Shown here: one piece after another, positions 8,121-15,828 of the stretch
How positions within the stretch are numbered: position 1 is the first letter of the stretch
Layout of the letters: every line of letters starts with the position of its first letter
NCBI GenBank assembly: GCA_022841205.1
Contig: JALHCK010000004.1
Coordinates: 162,159 to 226,158, forward strand
Length of the DNA stretch: 64,000 nt
DNA from: Methanomicrobiales archaeon
GTDB taxonomy: Archaea > Halobacteriota > Methanomicrobia > Methanomicrobiales > Methanospirillaceae
Direction of reading: 5' to 3'
Program-made: the position numbers and the translations under genes
Notes under the pieces: generated by a model
Told to the model about the DNA's origin: nothing
The model's database searches: none
What the model saw: the letters and a program-made list of their open reading frames with translations, nothing else

Positions 8121-8282
8121 CTACTTCCTGGCCAGCGCCCGGAGCGAATCTTCGGGGAGCATCCGGGCGATCGAGAGCTTTGTCGGGCAGCGCCCGGGCT
8201 TGATCCCCTGGGCTTTTGCCGCATCCTTCAGTGTCTTCAGGTCAAGGCCCTCGAGCAGGTTGCGCAATTCCTTTTCATCCAT
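8121..8282 (-). CDS. Small conserved-looking helical protein, unknown function
   Basis: A 53-residue ORF, MDEKELRNLLEGLDLKTLK and onward, ending at RALARK. It is highly charged and predicted mostly helical, with a lysine-rich middle and leucine spacing like a SAP or HeH nucleic-acid-binding helix pair, although I cannot assign a family. It lies 49 bases downstream of the RPA-associated gene on the same strand, so it may belong to the RPA operon. Only two bases separate its stop from the ferredoxin stop. Confidence 0.55.
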   Translation of the reverse strand: MDEKELRNLLEGLDLKTLKDAAKAQGIKPGRCPTKLSIARMLPEDSLRALARK

Positions 8283-8331
8283 GACGCGGAGATATTCGCG
8301 GATAAAAAATAAAGGTTGCGGAGTACCGCAC

Positions 8332-8922
8332 TCACAGTGAAAGCTGGGAGAGGGCCTCGTACACCAGTTTCCGGAAGAGTGCCGGGTCGGTCTGGTATTC
8401 CTGCACGGCACGCTGCCCGTCCGGGGTCGTTCCGAGAGAATCGATCCGGTCGAGCGTTGCCTTTGCGCAGTCAAGCACCCAGCGGTCGCGTGTGTCCTTG
8501 TCCACCGCGGTAACCGATTCGCAACGGACCGATACCAGCGCCGCCCCGTCCGGGGTCTCGTACACGTTTGGTTTTCCCACCACGGCCACGAATGCCGGGG
8601 GCTCGATCCGGGCGATCTGCTGCATGGCCTCGGGCTGGTAGCTCCCGGCCATGATGAAGAAGGTCCCGGAAGGGTCGATCACCCGTGCCCGGTAGAAGAG
8701 GTTCTGGTCACCCTGCTTCTTCTTCTCGGTAAGGGTACCCACCAGGAAGACGCGGTTGCAGCGCTCGCCGGTCGGGAGCAGGACATACGTGGGACTCTTC
8801 TCATCATCACCCTCGCGGAAGTGAATCCTGCTCTCCCGCAGTTCCCCGGCAAAGACCCTCCTTGCCGGTTCCCGTTCGAAATCGCGGCGGAAAAAACCGC
8901 CCTTTGCCGGCGAGGCCATCAT
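8332..8922 (-). CDS. RPA-associated protein (COG3390 type)
   Basis: A 196-residue protein with one OB-fold-like region (CNRVFLVGTLTEKKKQ, then FYRARVIDPSGTFFIMAGSY and FVAVVGKPNVYE) and a helical C-terminus. Genes of this kind sit directly after RPA in euryarchaea, and in haloarchaea the RPA-associated protein copurifies with its cognate RPA. The start overlaps the RPA stop by four bases, so the two are coupled. Role: single-stranded DNA binding complex in replication and repair, with the exact function unproven. Confidence 0.88.
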   Translation of the reverse strand: MMASPAKGGFFRRDFEREPARRVFAGELRESRIHFREGDDEKSPTYVLLPTGERCNRVFLVGTLTEKKKQGDQNLFYRARVIDPSGTFFIMAGSYQPEAMQQIARIEPPAFVAVVGKPNVYETPDGAALVSVRCESVTAVDKDTRDRWVLDCAKATLDRIDSLGTTPDGQRAVQEYQTDPALFRKLVYEALSQLSL

Positions 8923-10142
8923 GGCGACCCCCCGGCGCGGTTCAGGAGCGCTGCAATCTCTTCGGGGTTGAACCGGAGAACCTCGCAGGACTTCACCAGC
9001 ATGCGGGAATCGATCTCCCTGCCGGTGCAGACCAGGTAGCGGCCGAGGATGCGTTCCCGGAACCTGAGGAAGACCTCGTCTGTCCCAAGCGGGTTGTTCT
9101 CGGCGAGTTCCTTTGCCTGGTCCATGGACATCCCGACCAGCTGCTCGGCAACCTCCCGCTGGATGAGGATATCCTTGGTCACCTTCCCGTCATCGAGCCA
9201 GCCCTTGATCCGGAGGTCATAGAGGAACCCGGGCTGGATCTCGTGAACCGGGCAGTAGTTCTGCCGGGAGAGTACGCGGTTGCACCCTTCCACCGGGCAC
9301 CGCTTGATCAGGCCAGATCCCGGGGCGATGTGGACGAGCGCCCCGGCAAAACTGGTATCCCCGCTGATGACCGCGATGTCCCCCTCTTCGGGGACCACGG
9401 TTGCGGAATTCAGGTTGAGCGAGTAGCGGCCGGAAAACTCGTCGACCATGGCATAGTAGAGGGAATATACCGTGCCCGGGACGAGCCGTTCTTTTCCCTC
9501 TTCTTTCCAGATGACGAACTTGACCGTCCCGCTCTGGTCGGCAAGGAGACCGCTCTGGTGCATACGGTCGTGGGTGACGTCCCACTCCTGGATCACCTTG
9601 GCCTTCACGCTCCCGATGCCGGGAGTGAGGTCGGCGATTGGGGTGATGGCGGGGATCAGGACCGTGTCCCGGGATATCCCGCGGATGACTGTTCCGGAGT
9701 GGATCTTCAGGTTGAGAGAGCCCCGGTACTCGTCAACCACGGCGGATTCGAACCTGTACCACTTTCCGTCTTCGAGGAGCGGCGCATTCGCCTTGGCCCA
9801 TACCACGAAACGGACGGCACCCGTCGAATCAGCGAGGATGCCGCTCTGGGCAATGGCTGGCGAGGGGGAGCTCGTGAGCGAGACGACCTTTGCCTCCACG
9901 GTGGCCCATTCCCCGGGGAGAAGTGCATTCAGGCCCTTTTCCTCGCCGCCCGGGGTTCCAAGCCCGTTCAGGGAGAATTCCCGGGCAAGCTCGTTTAGCA
10001 CCGTCCGTTCCGCCTCTCCCGGGGGGACGCCGAACTCTTCGACGAGGCGGCGGAGTTTTCCTGCGATCTTTACCGGGTCGGCCTCATGGCCCTTTGCTTT
10101 CACGTTCAGGGAGATTCTGGTTGCGGTATCGGAATAGTCCAT
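8919..10142 (-). CDS. rpa: Replication protein A (archaeal RPA, single-stranded DNA-binding)
   Basis: Coats single-stranded DNA in replication, repair and recombination. The 407-residue protein has successive OB-folds, each with the W/G-x-x-Y-x-F/L-x-x-A-V-V/M-D-E-(Y/F) pattern (WYRFESAVVDEYRGSLNLKI, then VYSLYYAMVDEFSGRYSLNL), followed by a zinc finger CPVEGCNRVLSRQNYCPVH. That is the euryarchaeal multi-OB plus zinc-finger architecture. A minus-strand GGAGATG precedes the ATG at 10142 and a TATA-like ctttatca lies further upstream. It heads an operon with the RPA-associated gene. Confidence 0.94.
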   Translation of the reverse strand: MDYSDTATRISLNVKAKGHEADPVKIAGKLRRLVEEFGVPPGEAERTVLNELAREFSLNGLGTPGGEEKGLNALLPGEWATVEAKVVSLTSSPSPAIAQSGILADSTGAVRFVVWAKANAPLLEDGKWYRFESAVVDEYRGSLNLKIHSGTVIRGISRDTVLIPAITPIADLTPGIGSVKAKVIQEWDVTHDRMHQSGLLADQSGTVKFVIWKEEGKERLVPGTVYSLYYAMVDEFSGRYSLNLNSATVVPEEGDIAVISGDTSFAGALVHIAPGSGLIKRCPVEGCNRVLSRQNYCPVHEIQPGFLYDLRIKGWLDDGKVTKDILIQREVAEQLVGMSMDQAKELAENNPLGTDEVFLRFRERILGRYLVCTGREIDSRMLVKSCEVLRFNPEEIAALLNRAGGSP

Positions 10143-10258
10143 ACTCTTACATCTCCATAGAGAGCTGGCCAGCATTACCATGATAAAGGATGCGGGCGGG
10201 TGGTGAAACTGTCACGCAGCTGCAGTTTTAAGTACCTGTATCCGCAAACATCTGAGGT

Positions 10259-10450
10259 ATGGAAATAACGGCAGACAGCACGATTTACGATCTTTTGAAA
10301 ACAAAGCCGGAAGCAGCGGCAGTGCTCTTCAAGTTCGGGATGGGCTGCGTCGGGTGCGCGATCGCCCGCGGAGAGACCATCCGCGAGGCAGCGATGGTCC
10401 ACGGCATTCCCCTGGAAGAGCTCACCGCTGCACTGGGCATCCCGGCATAA
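10259..10450 (+). CDS. DUF1858 domain protein
   Basis: A 63-residue DUF1858 protein: ITADSTIYDLLKTKPEAAAV, the signature FGMGCVGCAIARGETI with a C-x-x-C, and a C-terminal helix. The domain is often found with hybrid-cluster or redox proteins, and its cysteines suggest a metal or persulfide role, but its biochemical function is unknown. A TATA-like tttaagta lies about 25-35 bases upstream, and tgaggt just before the ATG gives a close ribosome binding site. It stands alone. Confidence 0.88.
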   Translation: MEITADSTIYDLLKTKPEAAAVLFKFGMGCVGCAIARGETIREAAMVHGIPLEELTAALGIPA

Positions 10451-10486
10451 CCCCCTCTGTTTTTCCCCGCCACATCACGAAGGCCC

Positions 10487-11389
10487 TCAGGGAGATGAGC
10501 GGCCCTGTTCCTGTATCCGCTTCTTCCGGGCTTTGAGCTCCCGGAGCGTTGCCCCGGGGTTTCGCAGCAGGTATTCGGTAATCTCCGGTTCGTGCAGGAG
10601 CGTGCAGGAGGCGCAGTTCCAGACCATTCCGTTCAGGGTCGAGCTCCCGACCCACTGCCCGAGCGATTCGTCACCGCAGGGGTAGAAGGGGCAGTAGCAG
10701 AAGTCGCACCGCTGGCCTTCGAAGTGACAGGGGTAGTAGGGGCAGTTCTCCGGCTCCCACTCCACCCAGTGCTCCCCGCCGTAGCGCGAGAAGATGAAGA
10801 AGGAAGGTGCATCCCGGACCACCGCCCCTTCGTGCCGTTTCATTGCAGCGGCCACACCGAAGGCGACCGCATGGCGCACCCGCCTCCCGACCCCGGTGAC
10901 CGGTCCGGCATACTGGTGCACGACATCGCCTTCCGAGGCAACGATGACCGCATCGGTCGGCGTCCCGGTCAGGTCGTAGCCGTTCTCCGAAAGCGAGAGG
11001 ACCTTGGCCTCCGTGGCGGTGATGATTCCCCCAAGCAGGGCGGCATCGGCCATCCCCTCCCTGCTGGTGATGATTATATTGATGGTCCCGGGACCGGGAT
11101 CTTCATGGTTACGGATCCCGGCGGTGATAAAAGCGGTGATGAAATCATACTGGAATACACAGAGGTTCCTCATCTCCACGGCGGTCATCAGCCCGTAGTA
11201 ATCCGGCGGGAGGCCATTGCGGGCAATGATCGTCCGGAGATCGCGTGCCGGGTCGTCATGGTCCCATTCCGGCGGGACGGAATGGTTCAGGAGCGTGCTG
11301 ACCGACCCGATCCCACCACCGATCCCCGTGCTCGCCGCCCTGAAGTTTCCCCGGATGATGAGGGTCCTGTCCCGGAGGTAATACCTCAT
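10487..11389 (-). CDS. cbiZ: Adenosylcobinamide amidohydrolase CbiZ with C-terminal cysteine-rich domain
   Basis: CbiZ cleaves the aminopropanol side chain of adenosylcobinamide to adenosylcobyric acid, allowing archaea to salvage corinoids. In the 300-residue protein, residues about 1-195 match CbiZ (FRAASTGIGGGIGSVSTLLN, GLMTAVEMRNLCVF, NIIITSREGMADAALLGGII). After that comes a cysteine-rich small domain (NCPYYPCHFEGQRCDFCYCP, later WNCASCTLLHEP), a pairing known for this family and probably metal-binding. The start overlaps the stop of the upstream glycyl-radical-domain gene by four bases (ATGA). Confidence 0.9.
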   Translation of the reverse strand: MRYYLRDRTLIIRGNFRAASTGIGGGIGSVSTLLNHSVPPEWDHDDPARDLRTIIARNGLPPDYYGLMTAVEMRNLCVFQYDFITAFITAGIRNHEDPGPGTINIIITSREGMADAALLGGIITATEAKVLSLSENGYDLTGTPTDAVIVASEGDVVHQYAGPVTGVGRRVRHAVAFGVAAAMKRHEGAVVRDAPSFFIFSRYGGEHWVEWEPENCPYYPCHFEGQRCDFCYCPFYPCGDESLGQWVGSSTLNGMVWNCASCTLLHEPEITEYLLRNPGATLRELKARKKRIQEQGRSSP

Positions 11390-11748
11390 GCTATGTTGTA
11401 GCGTACCCGGTCCTTGAGTTCCTGCTGTTTCCCGGCATTCCACCCCGATACTTCCTGGAGGTACCCGGTCACCCGGCTTATCTGGACCACGTCATGGCAT
11501 CCGCACTCCGGGCAGACCGGCTCTCCGCAAAGCGGGCAGTACTCGATCCCGGAGACGATATCGTGGGAGCAGTGGCAGTGGTCGAGGGGGCACATGATCA
11601 CCGGGTGTTCATCGCCGCAGTTGGGACAGGGGGTGGTATCGACTATGAGGTGGCAGGTATGGCACTTGTAGCGCCGCTCTTGTGGAGGGATATCCGCGAG
11701 GCGCCTGTATTGTTGTGCCAGGCGTTTTTGTTCTTCAGTCCATTGCAT
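11386..11748 (-). CDS. Stand-alone NrdD-type zinc/glycyl-radical C-terminal domain protein
   Basis: This 120-residue protein has twelve cysteines (C29, 32, 41, 44, 53, 58, 60, 71, 74, 79, 82, 84) followed by ISRVTGYLQEVSGWNAGKQQ and LKDRVRY. The last part matches the C-terminus of anaerobic class III ribonucleotide reductase, where a CxxC...CxxC zinc site precedes the RV(T/C)GY loop bearing the radical glycine (Gly95 here). No catalytic ten-stranded barrel is present, which would occupy more than 500 residues. A minus-strand TATA (11771-11780) about 27 bases before the ATG suggests a leaderless mRNA. It is coupled to cbiZ. It could be a split NrdD subunit, a repair domain analogous to YfiD/GrcA, or a zinc protein that kept the fold. 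Confidence 0.7.
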   Translation of the reverse strand: MQWTEEQKRLAQQYRRLADIPPQERRYKCHTCHLIVDTTPCPNCGDEHPVIMCPLDHCHCSHDIVSGIEYCPLCGEPVCPECGCHDVVQISRVTGYLQEVSGWNAGKQQELKDRVRYNIA

Positions 11749-11866
11749 ACAGTAAAATGTTCCATTTCCGATTTAAACTTTGGGAATTGGTCAAAGTTGA
11801 GAAAAGGTTCCGGTCCGCCTCAGTTGACTCATAGGGGTCATCACCGGATCAGGTTCAGGATTTTCA

Positions 11867-12502
11867 TCATCGGCGGAACGGTGCGAACTGCATTGCGGCT
11901 GCTGCCGGATCAGGAGCCCCGTAGATCTGCCTGCCGACAATAATGCCGTCCACTAGCCCGGCAAGGCTTTCGGCATTGCCGCCCTGGGCCCCGACCCCCG
12001 GGGAGTAGATCTTCTTTTCCCCGATGATCTGCCGGAGCACCACGACCCGGTCAGGGCGGGTGGCCGGGGCGATGATGCCGTCCGCCCCAATCCAGGCGGC
12101 AAGCGCGGCGATACGTTCCGCGGTGCCGCCGTGGAAGAACTCTTCTGCCCCGGGATGGCTCATCTCGGCCACCACGTAGCATTCACCCCCGGCATCATGG
12201 GCGACACCGGTGCATGCCCTGACCGAATCGCTGCCGCAAAAACCGTGGCAGATGATCGCCGAGAACCCGTGGTCGAACACCTGCCGGGCAATCAGGATGT
12301 TGGTGTTCGGGATGTCGGCCACCTTGAAGTCGGCGATGAGCGGCAGGCCGAAGTCTGCAAGCTCCCGGGCAAAAGGGAGTCCTGTGGAGAGCACCAGGGG
12401 GTAGCCGACCTTGATGGCATCGATATGCGGGGCGCACAGCCCGGCAACCCGGAGCGCCTCTTCCCGGCCCTCGACATCTAGGGCGAGGATCAGCGCGGTC
12501 AT
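11867..12502 (-). CDS. pyrF: Orotidine 5'-phosphate decarboxylase
   Basis: Last step of UMP synthesis, decarboxylating OMP. The 211-residue TIM barrel shows ALDVEGREEAL at strand 1, IDAIKVGYPLVLS, the catalytic ADFKVADIPNTN (the D-x-K-x-x-D-I motif), VAEMSHPGAEEF, and the phosphate loop SPGVGAQGG with VDGIIVGRQIYGA. Its ATG overlaps the stop of the deoxyhypusine synthase gene by four bases. Confidence 0.96.
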   Translation of the reverse strand: MTALILALDVEGREEALRVAGLCAPHIDAIKVGYPLVLSTGLPFARELADFGLPLIADFKVADIPNTNILIARQVFDHGFSAIICHGFCGSDSVRACTGVAHDAGGECYVVAEMSHPGAEEFFHGGTAERIAALAAWIGADGIIAPATRPDRVVVLRQIIGEKKIYSPGVGAQGGNAESLAGLVDGIIVGRQIYGAPDPAAAAMQFAPFRR

Positions 12503-13428
12503 TTCGCCATCCGCTCCATGACCGCCGCCACGAGGACGGGGAGGGTGATGGTCGCATCGCCGTACACGGTCACCGCTGCCGCCTCTTTGCTTACCTTGCC
12601 CCACGACCGGGCCTCGTCAAGCGTTGCGCCGGAGAGTCCCCCGAGGTCGGGCCGGTCACCGGTCAGCTGGACGGCGTAAGAAAACCCGTTCGGAGTCATC
12701 AGCATGCCCTGGAAGATGAAGTTCTTCGGCACCCCGCCGCCCACCAGCAGCGCCCCGGCCCGTTTTGCCGAGAAACAGATATCGAGGAGGGCCTTCATGT
12801 CGAGAAACGCGTCGACCGAGATCTTCCCTGTCTGGGAGTAGAGCCAGCACTGGAGCCCGATCATCGAGTCGGCCACCGCCGGGCAGAATACCGGGACCCC
12901 GTTTTGTGCAGCGGTGGCCAGGATACCGCGGCCGAGCCGCCGGCCAAGCAGGGAGAGGAGTTCACAGATGGGGTAGGTCGCGCCCGGGTCGAGGAGGGAA
13001 AGGCTTTCCTGGATGAACTCCTCGAAGACGATGAAGGCATCGCTTGGAAGAAACACGTCGTAGATGCGGTTGATCTCCTCGTCCCGGAGATCTGTATCAG
13101 AGCATACCGCGGAGCCGTGGTAGTGCCGGCACCCCAGGGCCTCGATGATGTCATGGGTGAGGTTTGCCCCTGTGCTTACCAGGATATCGATGTGTCCGGC
13201 GGCGATAAGATCGGAAACGATCGCCCCCATGCCGGCAGGGACCATCGCCCCGGCCAGCCCGAAAAACTTGGTGACCTCCGGGTCCCGGAGCATCCGTTCA
13301 CAGATATCGGCCGCCCGTCCCAGCGCCCCGCCGTTGTAGGCCCCGGCCCGGGAGAGCTGCACAACGAGCTCGTTCACGCTCATCCCGGGACGGATCGCGA
13401 CCTGCTCGACCGGGTCCCCGCATTCCAT
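12499..13428 (-). CDS. dys: Deoxyhypusine synthase
   Basis: Transfers the aminobutyl group of spermidine to a lysine of archaeal initiation factor aIF5A, NAD-dependent. The 309-residue protein shows ADICERMLRDPEVTKFFGLA, AGMGAIVSDLIAAGHIDILVSTGANLTHD in outline, the active-site SWGKVSKEAAAVTVYGDATI with the catalytic Lys278, and GGVPKNF. Length and motifs agree with the intact enzyme. The aIF5A gene is not in the window. The start at 13428 lies near the TiaS stop (13455) with a short gap, so tiaS-dys-pyrF may be one transcript. Confidence 0.95.
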   Translation of the reverse strand: MECGDPVEQVAIRPGMSVNELVVQLSRAGAYNGGALGRAADICERMLRDPEVTKFFGLAGAMVPAGMGAIVSDLIAAGHIDILVSTGANLTHDIIEALGCRHYHGSAVCSDTDLRDEEINRIYDVFLPSDAFIVFEEFIQESLSLLDPGATYPICELLSLLGRRLGRGILATAAQNGVPVFCPAVADSMIGLQCWLYSQTGKISVDAFLDMKALLDICFSAKRAGALLVGGGVPKNFIFQGMLMTPNGFSYAVQLTGDRPDLGGLSGATLDEARSWGKVSKEAAAVTVYGDATITLPVLVAAVMERMAK

Positions 13429-13454
13429 GAGAGGATCATAAGATGCCTGATGGG

Positions 13455-14693
13455 TTATAACTGCGTTCCCTCATGGCCAGGTGGCCCCCGCACCAGAGGC
13501 CGGGCGAGGTGGCGGCGGGCAGACGGCGGCACTTCGTACCACCCGCAGGCGATTTCCCGCTCGATTACCGACCGTTCCGGCTCCCGGGACCGCCTGCCAC
13601 ATTCCCGGCACTTGTATCCTTTCCCGGTGCCCGCGCTGGTCATCCGTTTTCCGCAGGCAGCGCAGCGTGGCGGACGGGTCCGGACCACCGGTACAACAGC
13701 GCTGACGAGGATCTTTTCAAGGTTGATGCTCTGCCGCTTGTAACTCCCGGCAACGGTGACCTCGTCGCCGGGAAAAAGGAGCCTGACTGTATCGCGAAAC
13801 CCTCTGGTCGGCTCGTAGGCCATGCAGCGCACCGATCCTTCTCCATCACCAAGAGAAAAGGAGACATGTCCTCCTGCCCCGGTGACGGGCGGTGATGTGA
13901 CCGTGCCGCATAGCAGGTAGGAACAGCCTTCTTTCAGGTGCCCGATCCGGCCGGAAATGAGATGGGCATCGGTTCCCTGGTTGGTGAGAAAGACCTGCTC
14001 GATTCCGGGCGGCTCGGACAGGACATACCCCCTGGCTTTTTTCACAGAACCCGGCGAGTCTCCCCGGATCCCGAAGAGCACCGGGTCCGGTGTATGGGGC
14101 ACGCAGACAACGAGGCCGTATTCCCGGTCGACCGTGTCCCAGGTATGGGGCCAGGTCTCGCAATCCGCGGTAAAGACGCTCTGCCGGTCGACCAGGCGGG
14201 GGGTCCCCCACCGTCCCGGAGATCGGTAAGCGAGGAGTTCCCAGGTGGCATCGTCAAATGCAGAGGCCGCGGCTGCTGCCGCCCCGATCAGGCCCCTCTG
14301 GTTCTTGTAGCCCCGGAAGAGGGCGCCCTCTTCCTCGAGCAGTGCAACCGCCTCGTCGATCCTGCAGAAGTCCTGCACGGCCTTTTTGTAGAACCTTGAA
14401 GGGAGTGGACGGTCTGCCACGACTACCCCGGGATTGGTCTCATCGAAAGACAGCTCGGCAAGATCATCGACCAGGCGGCAGGCAATGGAAAATGCCGTAC
14501 CGGGATCGCCCGTACACTCGATGCAGACCGCGGCATTCCCCCGGGTCTTGTGGACGACATTGGGGTTTAAGCGGACGAGTCTGATCTCTTCCACCCGAAT
14601 CCCTGCTTCATCCAGCCTCCGGGCCAGCACTGCCCCGAGGTAAGTCGTGCACATCCCGGCCGGGGAATCCGTATCGTCGATGCCGATCCGCAT
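13455..14693 (-). CDS. tiaS: tRNA(Ile2) 2-agmatinylcytidine synthetase
   Basis: Attaches agmatine to C34 of tRNA-Ile(CAU) so that it reads AUA, an archaea-only modification. The 412-residue protein opens with RIGIDDTDSPAGMCTTYLGA (TiaS/ThiI-like ATP site), has RLNPNVVHKTRGNAAV, a KNQRGLIGAAAAA block, an OB-fold, and a C-terminal zinc ribbon (RCAACGKRMTSAG, then YKCRECGRRSREPERSVIER). The ATG at 14693 faces the divergent HTH gene at 14745 with 51 bases between. Confidence 0.95.
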   Translation of the reverse strand: MRIGIDDTDSPAGMCTTYLGAVLARRLDEAGIRVEEIRLVRLNPNVVHKTRGNAAVCIECTGDPGTAFSIACRLVDDLAELSFDETNPGVVVADRPLPSRFYKKAVQDFCRIDEAVALLEEEGALFRGYKNQRGLIGAAAAAASAFDDATWELLAYRSPGRWGTPRLVDRQSVFTADCETWPHTWDTVDREYGLVVCVPHTPDPVLFGIRGDSPGSVKKARGYVLSEPPGIEQVFLTNQGTDAHLISGRIGHLKEGCSYLLCGTVTSPPVTGAGGHVSFSLGDGEGSVRCMAYEPTRGFRDTVRLLFPGDEVTVAGSYKRQSINLEKILVSAVVPVVRTRPPRCAACGKRMTSAGTGKGYKCRECGRRSREPERSVIEREIACGWYEVPPSARRHLARPLVRGPPGHEGTQL

Positions 14694-14702
14694 CCTGCAC
14701 CA

Positions 14703-14743
14703 TTATTTATAATGCAGGGCGCTATATCCATTCTCAAAGGAGA
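14703..14743 (+). promoter_or_regulatory. TATA box and ribosome binding site that set the HTH gene start
   Basis: The TATA-like ttatttataa (14703-14712) would start transcription near 14733. The strong aaaggaga (14736-14743) then sits just before the ATG at 14745. An upstream in-frame ATG at 14712 lies inside the TATA box and is therefore unlikely to be used. Confidence 0.6.
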
Positions 14744-14744
14744 A

Positions 14745-15671
14745 ATGTCACAGGATCGCCTCCTCCAGATGGTCATCTCCGTCCTGCTCATGGCCCGGTT
14801 CCGGGTCTCGGAACGCTTCTCCATGCGGCCGCGGAGCTTCGACCTCATCGCCAGCAACCGGGAGACCCTCCTCATCATCAAGGTCGTCTCTCACATCGAC
14901 AGCGTGAGCGAAGAGACTGCCCGCGACCTCGACCAGATCTCCCTTTACCTGAAGGGCTCGCCCCTCATCATCGGGGAGCGGGCGAGGGATGCCGAGCTGG
15001 AGCGGGGCGCGGTCTACGTTCGCTACGGGATCTACGCAGTCAGCGTTGCGACCCTCTACGATTCCCTTGTCGAGCAGGTACCTCCCCTGGTCTATGCTTC
15101 ACCCGGAGGCCTGTATGTCAACATCAACGGCGAAGTGCTCCGCGAGGAACGGGAGCGGCGAAACCTCTCGCTTGGCGACCTTGGAAACCTGCTCGGGGTA
15201 TCCCGGCGGACCATCAGCAAGTACGAGAGCGGGATGGGGACGACGCTCGATATCGCCCTCAGGATCGAGGAGATCTTTGATGCCGCACTGGTCCGGGCTA
15301 TCGACCTCATGAAGCACGAGCCCCACTTCCCTGACGAGCCGCAGCAGGCAGACGATCTCCCGATGGGGTTCCTCGAACGGATTGGCATGAAGCTTCACAC
15401 CCTGCAGCGGGCCCCGTTCCAGGCACTGATCGAGTTCTCCGACCATACCATCCTGACCGGTTACGGCGAGGCGAACAAAGTGGTCAGGCGCGCTGCGCTG
15501 ATCGGGAACATCTCGCAGGTGACCGGGTCACATGCCATGTGCGTGATCACCGACTACTACAAGCAGAAAAAGATCGGGAGTACGCTGGTAATCGGAGAGC
15601 AGTGCCTGCACCGGGTTGCCGATGGAGAAGAGCTGATCGAGATGATCGATAGTCCCGGTCCTGCCGGTTAA
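14745..15671 (+). CDS. Archaeal HTH transcriptional regulator (COG1395 type)
   Basis: The protein has 308 residues. Residues about 10-130 look like a restriction-endonuclease-like fold (RSFDLIASNRETLLIIKVVS, ISLYLKGSPLIIG), then an XRE helix-turn-helix at about 135-185 (REERERRNLSLGDLGNLLGV, SRRTISKYESGMG), then a 100-residue C-terminal domain. This architecture matches a euryarchaeal family annotated as putative HTH-type regulator; the target is unknown. Start chosen by the aaaggaga at 14736-14743. A divergent promoter is shared with tiaS. Confidence 0.88.
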   Translation: MSQDRLLQMVISVLLMARFRVSERFSMRPRSFDLIASNRETLLIIKVVSHIDSVSEETARDLDQISLYLKGSPLIIGERARDAELERGAVYVRYGIYAVSVATLYDSLVEQVPPLVYASPGGLYVNINGEVLREERERRNLSLGDLGNLLGVSRRTISKYESGMGTTLDIALRIEEIFDAALVRAIDLMKHEPHFPDEPQQADDLPMGFLERIGMKLHTLQRAPFQALIEFSDHTILTGYGEANKVVRRAALIGNISQVTGSHAMCVITDYYKQKKIGSTLVIGEQCLHRVADGEELIEMIDSPGPAG

Positions 15672-15828
15672 ACAGAAAACCAGTCGTTTCGATGGTTGAT
15701 TGGGAGTCGCACTGCCTGTTTTCCAGTGAAGCTGATCGATCTGTCTGAAGGCAACACGAAAAAGCAGGTCTATATCCCTGAGAAAAATAGCATAAGTATT
15801 GATATTCCATCCTCCAAAAGTGGGGGTA

